NCBI RefSeq assembly: GCF_905475395.1
Contig: NC_058337.1
Coordinates: 67,414,368-67,478,367, forward strand
Origin: Chrysoperla carnea
Taxonomy: Eukaryota; Arthropoda; Insecta; Neuroptera; Chrysopidae
DNA length: 64,000 nucleotides
Direction of reading: 5' to 3'
Every line of letters begins with the position of its first letter. The first letter of the stretch is position 1. Under the pieces are notes generated by a model. The model had not been told where the DNA came from and made no database searches. It was given only the letters and a program-made list of their open reading frames with translations. Below, piece after piece: positions 1 to 11,289 of the stretch. Position numbers and translations under genes: made by a program.

Positions 1-158
1 CAATGTTAAAATTTTGATCACTTTTATAGAATTCAAATTGCAATTCGCTTCACTATATTTTTATAGATTGCTCAGAATACTTTAATATAGGAATTTTTGC
101 ATGAATAATTACATAGCACGATGTAATTCGACTTGATAAAAGTCAGGTTTATTTTATG

Positions 159-473
159 ACATTAAACTACAAACGATGCAATGGATTGTGGTGAAATTCA
201 TTTGTTTCTAGCAACGACAATTATCAAGGAAAATCCATAATTTATGGGCAAGATGATGAATAATTATGATAGAGTAATTAGAAGTATTCAGATCTGCTTT
301 AAATCGTTTGTAGTTTAATGTAGTGATGAGAAAATAATTTTGAAGTTCGCTTGGACTGCATTAGAAAAAATCAATTTTTTAAAATCATATTAAACTACAA
401 ACGATGCAATGGATTTTAATGAAATTTATTTGTTTGTAGTAACGATATTTATCAAGAAAAATCCATAATTAAA
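159..473. repeat. Direct and inverted repeat pair, Helitron-like 5' motif
   Basis: A block starting TTAAACTACAAACGATGCAA at about 159 recurs at about 390 in the same direction over some 80 bases. The reverse complement of its first 17 bases closes the first unit at about 300-318. The wording (ACTA..AACGAATGGATTTTAATGAAA-like) resembles the subterminal part of the Helitron at 10817, so this is probably a decayed Helitron-related repeat. No coding capacity seen. Confidence 0.45.
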
Positions 474-1319
474 GTTTCTTCGCATTTAAGTTTTTTTTAA
501 ATTTTAACAGTCTTCGTACTGTTATAGGTGTCAACAACAGCATCGTTTAAGTTTGGTTAAATTTAATTTTGTAAGCGATGAAAGAATTTTCAACAATTCG
601 TGAGGATGTGCTTAATTTTAAGCTGAGTTCTATATGAGGGACATTTCGGAGAAGGAAAGCAAATGTTTGTATGTCAGCATGTCCAAATTTCATATTTGCT
701 AAGATTGTTTCTTCGATTCTGTTTAGTTGCACAGATATTTTCCGCTTAACTTGGGTTGTTTTTACTTCATGATTTTGTAGTGTTATCGTCATTGTTCGAT
801 CGACTTTACTTCTCTTTTAAAATCATTCAAAGAATGATAGAACTGTATTTTGATTCAGTGACTTTTTAACCATAGAACCTTTAAATAAAGTAATGTACGA
901 ATACGCATATAAACCAACGTTAAAACAATTATTTTCAATGTTTGTTTTTCAACAACCCCCTGTGTTGAATGTATTTCCTTTTACTTTCTCTATTCATATC
1001 TACTTTTATTTAGCATTTTGATGAATTTGAATCGTATTCTCCAACTACATTGATTTAAGAAGATTTACTCATCATTGTCTAATATATTTAAAACAAAAAA
1101 CTGTGGTTGAAACTTGCCCAAAAGCCTCTATATATAAAAACTTCCTCACTGTAAAAACAATTTTTATGTTTCTGTAAGGAGCTGGTGTACGATACAAATG
1201 TGAATGCACAGGAAATAGTCAAATATTGAAAAATATTTTAGAATTTTGAAGAAAAAAATTAATTTCAAGAAATTATTGTGAAGTCAGTTTCAGTTTTATT
1301 GTTAGTCCAATCAGAATGT
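474..1319. other. AT-rich stretch, nothing recognised
   Basis: Only a short minus-strand open frame (547-792, 81 residues) is present. It shows no recognisable domain, no codon pattern distinct from its surroundings and no splice context, and is best taken as chance. Confidence 0.5.
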
Positions 1320-1492
1320 AAATTTGGTAACCGCTTGAATTTGACATTAACTGCCAACGCTAAAGGAGGGAAATAGAAATAGTATTTTTCTGTATTTACG
1401 TATAGAAATACGAAATTTGGTAACAACTTGAATTTGACAATAACTGCTAATGCTAAAGGAGGGAAGTAGAATTATAATTTTTTCTGTATTTA
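1320..1492. repeat. Tandem duplication, about 93-bp unit, two copies
   Basis: AAATTTGGTAAC at 1320 recurs at 1413. The units share the segments CTTGAATTTGACA, GCTAAAGGAGGGAA and TTTTTCTGTATTTACGTA, with a handful of differences. Local non-coding duplication. Confidence 0.8.
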
Positions 1493-2122
1493 CGTAAATA
1501 TTTGCGATATTCTGATTATAAATGTACAGGCGTATAATAATTCGTCATTCAATTTTTGATTCTAAGTAATTTGGTACAGGAAAGATTTAAGAAATTCTAA
1601 TTGCTGTTATAAAAAACTAACAAAGTTTTATGACAATATTTTCAACTTATGATTCACCCTCTAAATCAAAATGTAAATAACTGCTTTTAAAAAAAATTGC
1701 TGTTTTAAGAATTTTAGTTCCGGGTGAATTTTTTTTAAAGAATTAGTGGATCTTACGTGAAGATTTGATTGGTGGACAACATTACTACTACCATATTACG
1801 TCGTATATAGAGGTAAAAATAATGAAATCGTAAGGTAAACAGTAAACAAAAGTAAATAATACCAAAAAGTATAGTAAGTACATACAGTCATGATATAAGA
1901 AACTTTTGGATAATTCGATTGGTAATAATATATGGAATGAGAATTATCTGTAACATTGTATTACTGGATACATTCATTTGAAATTCTATGTTAATGTTCG
2001 AACAAATAAAATATATTTTCACATTCTTAACGTTAAGTAATTGTATTTGTGATTTAACTTTATATATAGTAGAGGAAGGTAGAGGAAGTACCTAGAATCA
2101 AAATTAACATTTATGTGTTTTT
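1493..2122. other. Intergenic, nothing recognised
   Basis: AT-rich, no open frame of note and no repeat that I can match elsewhere in the window. Confidence 0.5.
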
Positions 2123-2430
2123 GTACCATGTATATATCAAGGTATATTAAAATTAGTACCATGTTTCACGCTTAAAAATATTGATGCTCAAACAAAATTT
2201 TGGTTTAGATGTTCATAAATCACCCATTTAGTTCATTTCGGGTTGTCTGTCTGTCCGTCTGTCCGCCTGTGAACACGATAACTCAAAAACGAAAACATAC
2301 ATCAAGCCATAAAAAGTGAGGTCAAGTATGTAAAGGAGCAACATAGGATCCGTAGGACCCATCTTGTAAACCGTTGAGTAAAAGAAAAGTTTAAATATAA
2401 ACAATGTTTAATAAAAATGTAAATAATAAA
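2123..2430 (+). mobile_element. HINE-like (Helentron-related) element, copy A, 3'-truncated
   Basis: Begins TACCATGTATATAT, then carries the family landmarks in order: an ACGCTTAAAAATATTGATGCT block, the GTCTGTCTGTCCGTCTGTCC microsatellite-like core, AACACGATAACTCAAAAACGAAAA, GTGAGGTCAAGT and CCGTAGGACCCATCTTGTAA. The 3' third with the subterminal inverted repeat and hairpin seen in copy B (6153-6806) is absent. Diverged and probably old. Confidence 0.7.
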
Positions 2431-3766
2431 ATTGTAAAATTGATTGAATACATATTACTATGAACTAATGGTTCATTATGTTGTGGTTCAATGTACATCA
2501 CTTTGCATATTTGAGACTTTAACTCGTCTCTTTAACGTTATGTTTAAAACTGGGATATGATATTACAATTTACTCAGCAATAACCATCGTTTTACGTTGA
2601 GTTTGAAACCAGTTTCAAACTGAAAAACTGACAACCAGTTTTCACTCCATCTATCTCGAGAAGTTAAAGATTGGTTCAATATATTTTATATAAATGCCAA
2701 CATGTCAACATTAATGAAGCTCTATCTCATTAATGGAACATTGGATACAAAACTTTCTAACAACTTGTCATATACTTTGACTTGGCGAATATCTTTTCCA
2801 TATTAAATGTAATGTTTGCATTAAGATCAAGTATGCCTAAAAGCAAATTTTTTGTTACAATGCTATAAAAATTCACTAGATAAATCATCGTTCATTCACA
2901 AGAGTATTAACAAAATTTTAATTTCCCCAATAAAGATTTCGCATTCGACCGTTTGGGAAAAATTGATATTTAATTAGTTTTGATACGATTTATAAAAATA
3001 AAATTAACGTCTATTTGCTGCAAATAAAAACTAAAGTGTATAAAAAACAATATTTCCTTAGGGACCACCTGGCGTGTGTTTTATATACCATGATTTTTTT
3101 GTATCAAAATATGTGTGATATCTAGACTATTTGTTTGATTTTCCACACTTGATATACCTAGTTTATTATTATTTATCACCAAAACAAACAAAAAAATGAT
3201 ATTTTTTATAATTCCCCTATCGAATTGATTACATACATCATATGGTTTATCTTGTTCGTCTGAAATAAAAAAGCATATTCTCTAAGGATCAACAATAAAT
3301 CACACAAAATCGAAAATATTCGATCACAAATGGTTATATTTTTAATATAAATCTAATAAACTTGATCATAATTATGAGTTCGTCTCTGCATAGTCACATT
3401 TATTTCCTACATATATGGGAAGGTTGTCAAGGTCCCTCATACTTTTGACTCATGTTCATAATTTTCATTTAACTGCAATGCTGCGAAGCTCTGCTGAAAG
3501 CAAGTATGTTTAGCTACATGATTACTTAATTGGAAATAATTAAGGATGTACGAGCTCCAGGGCAATTTTGGGAAAACGCATTTTTTTAATATGTAGTTAG
3601 AAGTCTAAATCAATTCTGAAAACTTTAGGGAGGAGGGTGGATATTGCCCGATTATTCAAATAAATAAATGACATAGGTAGGCATATTTAACATTGTACAA
3701 TCTTATAGTAAAACATTGTACAATCTTATAGTAAAACGGTAGATAAACCCGTTAATGTGGGATTAA
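2431..3766. other. Intergenic; one 25-bp tandem duplication
   Basis: No gene seen. Around 3688-3737 the 25-base unit AACATTGTACAATCTTATAG plus TAAA is present twice in tandem. The rest is AT-rich unique-looking sequence. Confidence 0.5.
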
Positions 3767-4095
3767 TTAAGCATGTATGAGTACGCTAGTGGGGACACAA
3801 AATATTTTTTTTTTTCACTTTTGATGGTGAGTTATGTTATAACTTGACCATATAAGACGAAAAGTAAGAATCAAATTTATATCGGGAGTATTTTTAAAAA
3901 TATCGAAAACTCAAAATTTTGTTTAATTATTTAGCTTTCGATATTTCGAAAACCAAGGCAGATATCGAACAATTTTATTCTTATTTTTCGTCTACATTCA
4001 TGAAGTTATAACAAAAATCACATCAAAGTGGAATATAAGGTACAAATAATTTCTACCATAAGTCTATACTTGCCCTAGCGCTCGTACTATCTTAA
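3767..4095. mobile_element. Fold-back MITE, TTAAG-GTACGAGC type, copy 1
   Basis: About 330 bp, ending in an imperfect inverted repeat: left end near TTAAGCATGTATGAGTACG, right end CGCTCGTACTATCTTAA. The inverted similarity continues inward through a GTTATAACTT and CGATATC segment, so nearly the whole element can fold back. A second copy lies at 21566-21895. It has no open frame and would need an enzyme supplied elsewhere. The superfamily is not clear because no target duplication can be assigned. Confidence 0.7.
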
Positions 4096-5159
4096 AAAAT
4101 GTTTTAAATGATTCTTGCCGTCTGGGTTGTCCCATCGCTGAAAATATATGGAATATACTGGCATAAATGAAAATGATGTGGAAAATGTTTTGAATGAAAT
4201 GAAAAGCTTGATTTTGTAAATTTTTTCTACTTTATTATTCGAAAATGGCATCTTCTCTAGCTGAAATGACATTTACTAAATTTAATTAAATCCAAAAAAG
4301 CAATACATGACTTTCCAATGTATTTTATCTTTTTTTTTTTTTAATTTAAGTTTTGGTAAAGAATTATTAACGACATTTTAGAAATGAACAACATTATTCA
4401 CATTATTTCAGAATAATAAAACTTCAGTTACTTCCTACCTTTACGTTGCGGTCGACTTGCTGCCTACAGAAGCTTTTTGGAGGCATCAAATATTTCTGGT
4501 ATGTTAGTATAAAGTTCCTAATACTAAAACCAGATGGCTTTTTTTAAAGCTCATTTACATATTTCAATAGTTTAAAAAAAGAAGATAAAAAAAACCGTGT
4601 GATAAAACTATAAAAATTTCTGTACTATAAAATAAATTTTAAAATCATTCATTTGATTTTATGAGGTCTAAAATTCAGAATGACAACTTAAAATACAGCT
4701 CATTGAACTGGAATGAAGTGTACGTATATAGCGTACAAGAAGCATAAGATACAAAACTCAACTTGTGTTTTATAATATTTATATAGCTCTTCATATCGTG
4801 AAACATAATAAAAAACTAGCACAACAACGCACATAATATATAAAATGCCCATAAATAGTCCAGAGACTAATGCACATTTTTATAGCATCCTTGTCAATAT
4901 AAAGTGACACTATTTGGTTCATATGTTAACCAGAAATGAAGCCAATCAAAAAAAAGGCACAATCCTACCAGCTAATAAATTATCCTTTTTTTACTTAATT
5001 TCGAAAATATTTTTTTAGTTTTTAGTGTTTTGAAACCATGTTTCAAAATCTGTTCAACGCTAAAATAGATTCATTAACTAAATTAAACTAAAACGCTTAA
5101 GACGAAACCGATGTCAAAAAATTCCTCGGAGTAAATAGACCGGGCCATTCTGACCATTA
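4096..5159. other. Intergenic, nothing recognised
   Basis: AT-rich, with only short chance open frames. No repeat matched. Confidence 0.5.
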
Positions 5160-5420
5160 GGATCATCTTCGGGAATACGTTAGGTATTAATTCTTTTCGA
5201 AATGTCACTCAGGCAAAATTAAAATTTAAGAAAATAAATAAATACAAAAAATCATATTTATTTAATTTTTTTTTCTAATTTGTTTGTTTGTTTATTTGTT
5301 TGTCTGTTTACTATTTGAATATGAGATTATCATGATCAGCGACTTCGAAAACCCGCCGAGGGACGATATTGGATACATTTCGAAAAGAATTAGTATCGTA
5401 TTCCCAAAGATGGCAGATCC
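5160..5420. repeat. Inverted repeat with about 46-bp arms
   Basis: The left arm (5160-5206, GGATC...GGGAATACG...TTCTTTTCGAAATGT) matches the reverse complement of 5375-5420 with a few differences. The segment ATCAGCGACTTCG inside is shared with the degenerate repeat block near 45.7-46.0 kb, so this is a member of a dispersed family. Overlapping open frames on both strands (5284-5484, 5292-5480) are products of the symmetry, not genes. Confidence 0.6.
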
Positions 5421-6152
5421 CCAGGTACTTCGAGAAATTTTATTGACATCGGATTCGTGCTCAGCGACTCCAAAAACCACCTAGTAACCTTATTCAGTCC
5501 ATTAACCATTTTCAGTCCAAGCTATTGTATTGCCACTGACTTTTAATACCTCTGCATAATTCCAGGCCATTCAAGCATAGACAAATATATTTTTAGAATA
5601 TTGTTTATTGAAATTTAATTTATTGGAATATTACTTATTGGAATAAGATTATTTGGAATAATATTTGAAATGAAATTTGAAGTTTAATTTGTATTTTGAA
5701 GTTACAGCAGTCGATCAAAATTTCTTAAGAATAGTATCAAACCTAAATCAAAGCTATGTCGTCAAGTTCGATCACACTTTAAACTTTGCTCTGGAAAGGA
5801 CTAGAGAAAGGAGCCAGAAAATAAATGATTCCCATTCCTAAAAAGAAAAGGTTACATTTTGTTTATTCAGTGGAAATTTGATGATCCAACCTTGAATACA
5901 CAAATTGCACAACCTTCACGACAATCGATATTGTGCATAAGTATATGTTCGAACATTACTCCCACTAAACATTTACATTTTCCTTAGCTCTATTTCGCTT
6001 GTATTAACTTTGTTGTTTTTAAAGTTTAGAAGGCAACTACGCAAATTGAGCCCTATTTTATAATTCGCAGTGTGTGTATCCATAATTATGTATGTATGTA
6101 TATAATGCCTGGGAAAAATTTGCACATTTATTGAATGCTAATGCGAATAATT
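5421..6152. other. Intergenic, nothing recognised
   Basis: AT-rich, no open frame of note. Short TATGTATG runs just before the HINE copy at 6153. Confidence 0.5.
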
Positions 6153-6806
6153 ATACCATGTATATATGAAATATACATAGTATTATAAGTTTAGTCCCAA
6201 GTTTGTAACGCCTAAAAATATTGATGCTACAAAAAAAAAAATTGGTATAGGTGTTCATAAAATCACCTAATTAATCCATTTCCGGTTGTCCGTCCGTCCG
6301 TCCGTCTGTGGTCACGATTACTCAAAAACGAAAAGAGATATCAAGCTGAAATTTTTACAGCGTGCTTAGGACGTAAAAAGTGAGGTCAAGTTCGTAAATG
6401 AGCAACATGGGTCAATTGGGTCATGGGTCCGTAGTACCCATCTTGTAAACCGTTAGAGATAGAATAAAAGTTTAAATGTAAAAAATGTTCCTTACAAAAA
6501 AATAAACAACTTTTGTTTGAAACATTTTTTTGTAAACATCACTGTTTACCCACGAGGGCGTTAATTAGGTACAAATTTTATAGTATGTATTAATATAGGA
6601 ATATCAAAGTGAATATCTTTTGTTATTTACATGACGTCAAAAAAAAACAAACGATTGCGCATCAACACTTGCGCATTATATGAGAATATCAGTTAATTAA
6701 ATATGTCAGATATGTGTGTATGTGAAATGTGACAGAGTTATCAACACTGCCTATACATGGTATTTCAACAATTAACTCAGTCAATTGTTTGTTTTCACTT
6801 GTTTTA
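6153..6806 (+). mobile_element. HINE-like (Helentron-related) element, copy B, full length
   Basis: The clearest complete copy (about 654 bp). It starts ATACCATGTATATATG. Near the 3' end the reverse complement TACATGGTAT (6753-6762) occurs, then a hairpin with 10-bp arms ACAATTAACT / AGTCAATTGT (6768-6788, one mismatch), then a T-rich tail ending CACTTGTTTTA. A 5' inverted repeat matched just inside a 3' terminal hairpin, a central GTCC/GTCT microsatellite-like core and a T-rich insertion context are the hallmarks described for non-autonomous Helentron elements (HINE, DINE-1 group). No transposase is encoded. Class assignment is inference; the repeat family itself is seen directly in at least eight places here. 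Confidence 0.75.
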
Positions 6807-6819
6807 GAATCCAAGTTAA

Positions 6820-7146
6820 TACAGTAACCTTGTCGTTTTAAAGTACGGGGTAGTATACATCAAATTCGGTAGTTCTGATTTTTTGCAGACTTGTTTATAA
6901 CGTTATTCCAATGAATAATCCAAGTTTGTGACCTCGAGCACTTTGTCAAAAATCGAAAAATCCGCGAAAATTTTGGATTTTGGCGATTATAACCCTAAAG
7001 GGCTAATTTTTTGATAAAAACTATTCAGAACGTTTTTAAAGTAGACTAAATTTGCTTCAATATGAAATGAGTTGGATAAGTCATTAAAATAACATCATAA
7101 ACAAGTCTGCGAAAAATCAGAACTACCGGATTTGATGCAGACTGTA
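6820..7146. mobile_element. MITE with about 55-bp terminal inverted repeats, Tc1/mariner-like ends
   Basis: The left arm (CATCAAATTCGGTAGTTCTG ... GCAGACTTGTTTATAACGTT) matches the reverse complement of the right arm ending GATGCAGACTGTA (CATCAAATCCGGTAGTTCTG ...). The outer ends read TACAGT on both sides, fitting a TA target and Tc1/mariner-type ends. The left end carries about 25 extra bases. No coding sequence. It sits 13 bp beyond the 3' end of HINE copy B. Confidence 0.7.
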
Positions 7147-7739
7147 ATGTATAAAGTTGCTGTAATAAGTAGCAAACCGGTCATAAATATTGCAAGATTG
7201 GTATGAAAAATGTACATAAGGTTCCTAACTATAATCTAAAATATCCACATGCATAATATGTATTTATTAAAATTCCCCCCTATACATATAGTGGAAAATA
7301 ATTTATAGTTTTATAAATTTTATATACACCAATGTTTGTTTTCTTTTACCAGGTTATAACTTTTATTTGTCTTTTTTTCCGCTTTTTCCAATGTAATTTT
7401 TTTTCTTTCTTGATAACCGTAAAGTTTGACTTGGAAAATGATTTAATAAATTCTCTTGAAAAATTTATTATCTTAGGGCCTTGCTTGACAGCTTGCTCAC
7501 ATATTATTGTCATCTATAATAAGACACAATATCTATAAAAGTTATCGCATCAGGGAGTTTAGGAGCGAGGCCATATGGTTCCCGGGCCACCACCAAATCG
7601 AATAAAATAGAAAAATTATTGTTATGTTTTTTAATTGATCCCAAATTCGTTAGAAACAAAGATTAGTCTAGATTATGGAACAGCGGATATTGAACAGCAG
7701 TCACCGAGAGACATATTTCAAACATAATCAATCTTTCCT
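7147..7739. other. Intergenic, nothing recognised
   Basis: AT-rich. The 68-residue plus-strand frame at 7332-7538 is phenylalanine-rich from T-runs and has no recognisable family signature. Confidence 0.45.
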
Positions 7740-8245
7740 GTCATTGACCAACCAACCGTATCGTAGACTGAACGACTTTCAGCGTACGTAGTTTTTGAAG
7801 GACGATTCGGTTTCTTGGCTGAGATGACCACAATGAAACCTTCTCAGTTGGTACTAAAGGCCAAAAATCTTGTACATCATTTCCCTGATGATTTAGATTT
7901 GAATTTAGCTAACGAATTGATTCAACTTGCCAGTTTTGCAACAATACGTATCAAAAAGGGTGAATCTAATGAAATTTTCCCTATCGGATAATTTTACCAA
8001 ATAATATGCAATCTAATTTTTTTAATGCAGAAGTACCTAGCAGTTATTTATTTATCGATGATGGTAACTAATTGCAGTTGGGAAAGGTCATTTATTAAGT
8101 ATTATAAAGAACAGATTGCGAACGCTTGTCGGCTTGTCGAATCTCATACTTCTCAGTTTGAAAAGCGACATTCTCCATGATATCAATTTTGATGATATTG
8201 TCAACACTTTTGCTAAAATAATAAATAGCGCAATTTTTTTTAAAT
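7740..8245 (+). pseudogene. Decayed hAT transposase, C-terminal part (ZMYM1-like type)
   Basis: Plus-strand reading gives FEGRFGFLAEMTTMKPSQLV near 7794-7853, followed by a leucine-rich stretch (HHFPDDLDLNLANELIQLA). Then comes the hAT dimerisation-domain signature: CSWERSF near 8075, KNRLRTLV near 8105, and LLSLKSDILHDINFDDIVNT followed by FAKI near 8145-8220. These are the usual C-terminal landmarks of hAT transposases and domesticated ZMYM1-like proteins. The blocks lie in different frames and are interrupted by stops, so the gene is dead. No terminal repeats could be paired around it. The minus-strand frame at 8095-8307 is its shadow. Confidence 0.75.
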
Positions 8246-8735
8246 TTAGTTAGAATTAATAAACGATTGTCAGGGTGCAAATATAATACAATAAAAAACT
8301 TTTTCATATGCTGTACGTTATCATATTATTTTACATGAGTATACTCCACTATATACTACAAATTTTAGAGGCCTCGACCGAATTTTTTTTCATAGCCTTC
8401 GTAGTCTAAATACGGCCCTGTAACGCATTAATAGTCTTCGTGGTTTTCAGAAAAAAATTAGGATAAGAAATAAATTACTGTTAAAAGTAACTATATATTG
8501 TTTTGCTTTCAAATTTTTGAAGATTTTATCAAGACCGGATCCAATATATACGTTATATCCAAATTATTTAAAAAATTGTTACAAACTCTTACGCGTTAAT
8601 TAAGATATTTTTACTGCAATATATATTACTATTTTGTCATTAATAGGTAACATACGGATATGATATGCAAGTTGTCTAATATTTCTAATATTTTAAACAA
8701 CGCTTCTTAGTTAAAAATTCCCAATGTATCTTGTA
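8246..8735. other. Intergenic, nothing recognised
   Basis: AT-rich, no gene or repeat identified. Confidence 0.45.
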
Positions 8736-9290
8736 ATATCACTTTTCATTTCTTCATACTTAAAAATTAAAAGTTCTTAGGATCTGTCTGATGGACAACA
8801 CTTCAAATATGCAAAGAATATGAGCCAAACGATAAACGCCAATTTAACCATTCCACTGAATTCGTGAAAAAATTTAAAGTAACAGTAATTAATTATTCAT
8901 ACCTGTACAGTAACTTGCAGTAAAATTTCCGAATGCGATATGCCTAGCGTAGCGTGTTCGATTTCCGCCGTCACAATAACTAATTTATTTAATGGTTTTG
9001 ATGGACAGGTGTAGTGCGTGGCCACTCAAAAAAATTAAGAAGAATACATATACTAAATACTAAGTGTATTTCTCGTGGACAGCCAATACAACCAAACCTA
9101 ACCGAACAAAACTGGAAAGCGTATGTAAAAAATATATTCACCACTTACTTACTCCTAAATTATTTCCAATACACCAGTCCATTTCTTATTCCCAATTATT
9201 TACTGTTTTAGAATGTGTTACCAAGAATACATCAGTGGCATACACTTCAAAATTATCAATTTTCGATAACAATGATTTTGTGGGATAACA
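8736..9290 (-). pseudogene. Broken cytosolic sulfotransferase copy
   Basis: Two blocks match the intact gene at 14647-15618 at the DNA level in the same order and strand. Block 8736-8885 matches about 14915-15060 (the YEEMKSDL to GRLSFGPYP region). Block 9139-9290 matches about 15335-15485 (N-terminal region with the PAPS loop, DNFEVYDTDVFVVTHPKTG equivalent). The roughly 270 bp of coding sequence that should join them, including the catalytic KTHLP segment, is missing and replaced by unrelated sequence with a tRNA-like B box. The C-terminal 85 codons or so and the start are also not recognisable. It is a relic of the local sulfotransferase expansion, closest to copy 1. Confidence 0.85.
8930..9130 (+). 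mobile_element. Possible SINE-like insertion inside the sulfotransferase relic
   Basis: Sequence between the two sulfotransferase blocks contains GTGTTCGATTTCCGCC (about 8954-8969), close to a pol III B box, downstream of GCGATATGCCTAGCGTAGC. No clear A box and no poly-A or target duplication were found, so SINE identity is tentative. It could equally be filler left by a deletion. Confidence 0.35.
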
Positions 9291-9449
9291 TCTTTTAATT
9301 AATGGGGTAAATATACTGGAATTTCATAATCAATTCGGAAAATTTGTGAGTATGCTTTTTTTTTAGTTTTTTCGTTGTAAAAAACAGAAAAAAGGGCTTT
9401 TCCAATTCCGGAATGTACCGCACGACCTTCTGCACGCCGTTTTGGGGCA

Positions 9450-9647
9450 ATTTATCTCTACATTGTTTTCTTTGGTGACGTTTTCTTGCATACCCCTGCT
9501 TCTATTGATCGGATTGAGGCGAATAAAAATATAATTGTTTGTTATGAATTTTGCATCGACCTTGCCTGCTATCAAACCATGCCCATACCTTTTTTATTCG
9601 CCTCAAACCGAAAAAACGTCATCAAAGAAAACAATTTAGAGATAAAT
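9450..9647. repeat. Fold-back element with about 50-bp arms
   Basis: The left arm starting ATTTATCTCTACATTGTTTT pairs with the right arm ending GAGATAAAT. The pairing resumes at CGGATTGAGGCGAATAAAA / TTATTCGCCTCAAACCG after a 27-base one-sided insertion. Open frames on both strands here (9363-9575, 9486-9740) come from the symmetry. Confidence 0.65.
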
Positions 9648-10816
9648 AAATCTGGTAATTCTCCTGTGCTTTATCATTTAATTATTATAGGAAATCAGTA
9701 TAGAAAAGTATCAAACCAAAAACAACTGGACAAAAAATAACAGATCCTCAATGTTGAAAAAATTAAAGAGGTTATTTCTTATAAAAAAGGTTCAGATTAT
9801 TCCAGAACACTAAGGTCGTATTTCGTATACTAGTAGATATGACACGCTTTTTTTTCTTTTTTTTTTTTTTGTCAACAACACAAATTAATTAAGTATTTCA
9901 AATCAATATAAAAATTTATGGTGATTTTACCTTTATAGCTTTCATACTTTACTGCATTTACTCATCTCAGAATGAGACAATTTGATTGATTTTTCTCTGA
10001 AATTGAGTAAATATTTAACAAAAATTGATATGTGAAGCACAATATCCAAAGACTTTTTTTGAAATTGACTAAAAATTGAGTAAATTTGAGAACTTTAAAA
10101 TTTTACTTAAAAACGAATTTCGGAAAAAATTTTGAGAATGAATTTTTAATGAAAAACTTGTGATTAAAATATAAAATATTTATTAAAAATTCGGCCTAAT
10201 AATAACATTATATCTAATAATTAACGTCACTTTTGAAAACAAAACACAATGAAAACAATTGAACGAAAAAACACATACTCGAAGCGGAAAATGCGAAAAA
10301 CAAAAAAAGTGTGTGTAAAATTATTTCATTTGGGGAATAAATTTGTAATAAATTTTTTAAGCATTTGTTAAATACAATTGTCATCCTTACATTCAGGCCA
10401 AATATAAAACGTATGTACGTTTAATTCAAATGTTTTCAAATAAAAAAATAAAATAAAATGCACGCCTTTTATTAAATGTATTTTTTTCCTGTTTATTTTT
10501 TTCATTTTCTTTTTGAACTTTTTTTTCTTTATATTTATGAGCTGACTAAATTCGTTTCACCATTTACATGAAGTGCTTTTTTGAATGGCTTTGAAAAAAT
10601 AGATCTTTGTATTTTTTTGTTATTTCTGTCTCATTTACTACTACAGAGTCTAAATCCATGGTGCGAGCAAACTGTGAGATGTGATACATTTTAAGATGGA
10701 ATTAATATTTTGTGAATCGCTTAATTTACAAAAATTGGTTTAACAATAAAAATATAAGTTTTTCGTAACAAAAAGAAAGAAAAATTTTGAAGTTTTCGTA
10801 GTTCTGAAAATCCCTA
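9648..10816. other. AT-rich intergenic with T-runs
   Basis: Contains a 20-base-scale T run near 9847-9870 and several poly-A/T tracts. No gene or repeat family matched. Confidence 0.5.
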
Positions 10817-11289
10817 TCCCTATATATTATAAATGTGAAAGTAAGCATGTTTGTTTGTTTGTTATGCTTTCACGCTAAAACTAGCGAATGGATTTTAATG
10901 AAACTGCACAGCAATATAGCGGATATATCGGAATAAAACATGAACTAAAATTTTTAAAGAAATATTTTAAAAAAATTAAAAATTTTATTTAATTTGACAT
11001 TTACCATTTTTTAAATTTTTACAGAAATCTTTAATTTGTGGTTCAAAATGATGATTATAGATGGAGAAGATCTATGATCATCATTTTGAACCATAAAGTA
11101 AAGAATTCTGTAAAAATTTAAAAGATAAAATGTCAAACAAATCATGGCCAACTTTCCTGATATACTCAATGAATTATGACTATTTTACATTTAACAAAAT
11201 TGAAAACTATGTATATCAAGAAAGTTTGGAGGCTAAAAAGCAGTGGTTTTAACTTTTAAGCCCAGTGAAGCGAGCGGGTATCAATCTAG
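10817..11289 (+). mobile_element. Non-autonomous Helitron, both ends present
   Basis: Starts TCCCTATATATTATAAATG and ends GAGCGGGTATCAATCTAG, followed by T, with A immediately before the TC. This fits insertion between A and T with 5' TC and 3' CTAG, the classical Helitron ends. A GC-rich segment about 10 bases before CTAG is consistent with the usual 3' hairpin, though its stem is weak. The 5' subterminal TTTGTTTGTTTGTT...TTTCACGCTAAAACTAGCGA is typical of insect Helitrons. The interior (about 10996-11137) is a large imperfect palindrome. No RepHel open frame, so it is dependent on another element. Confidence 0.8.
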
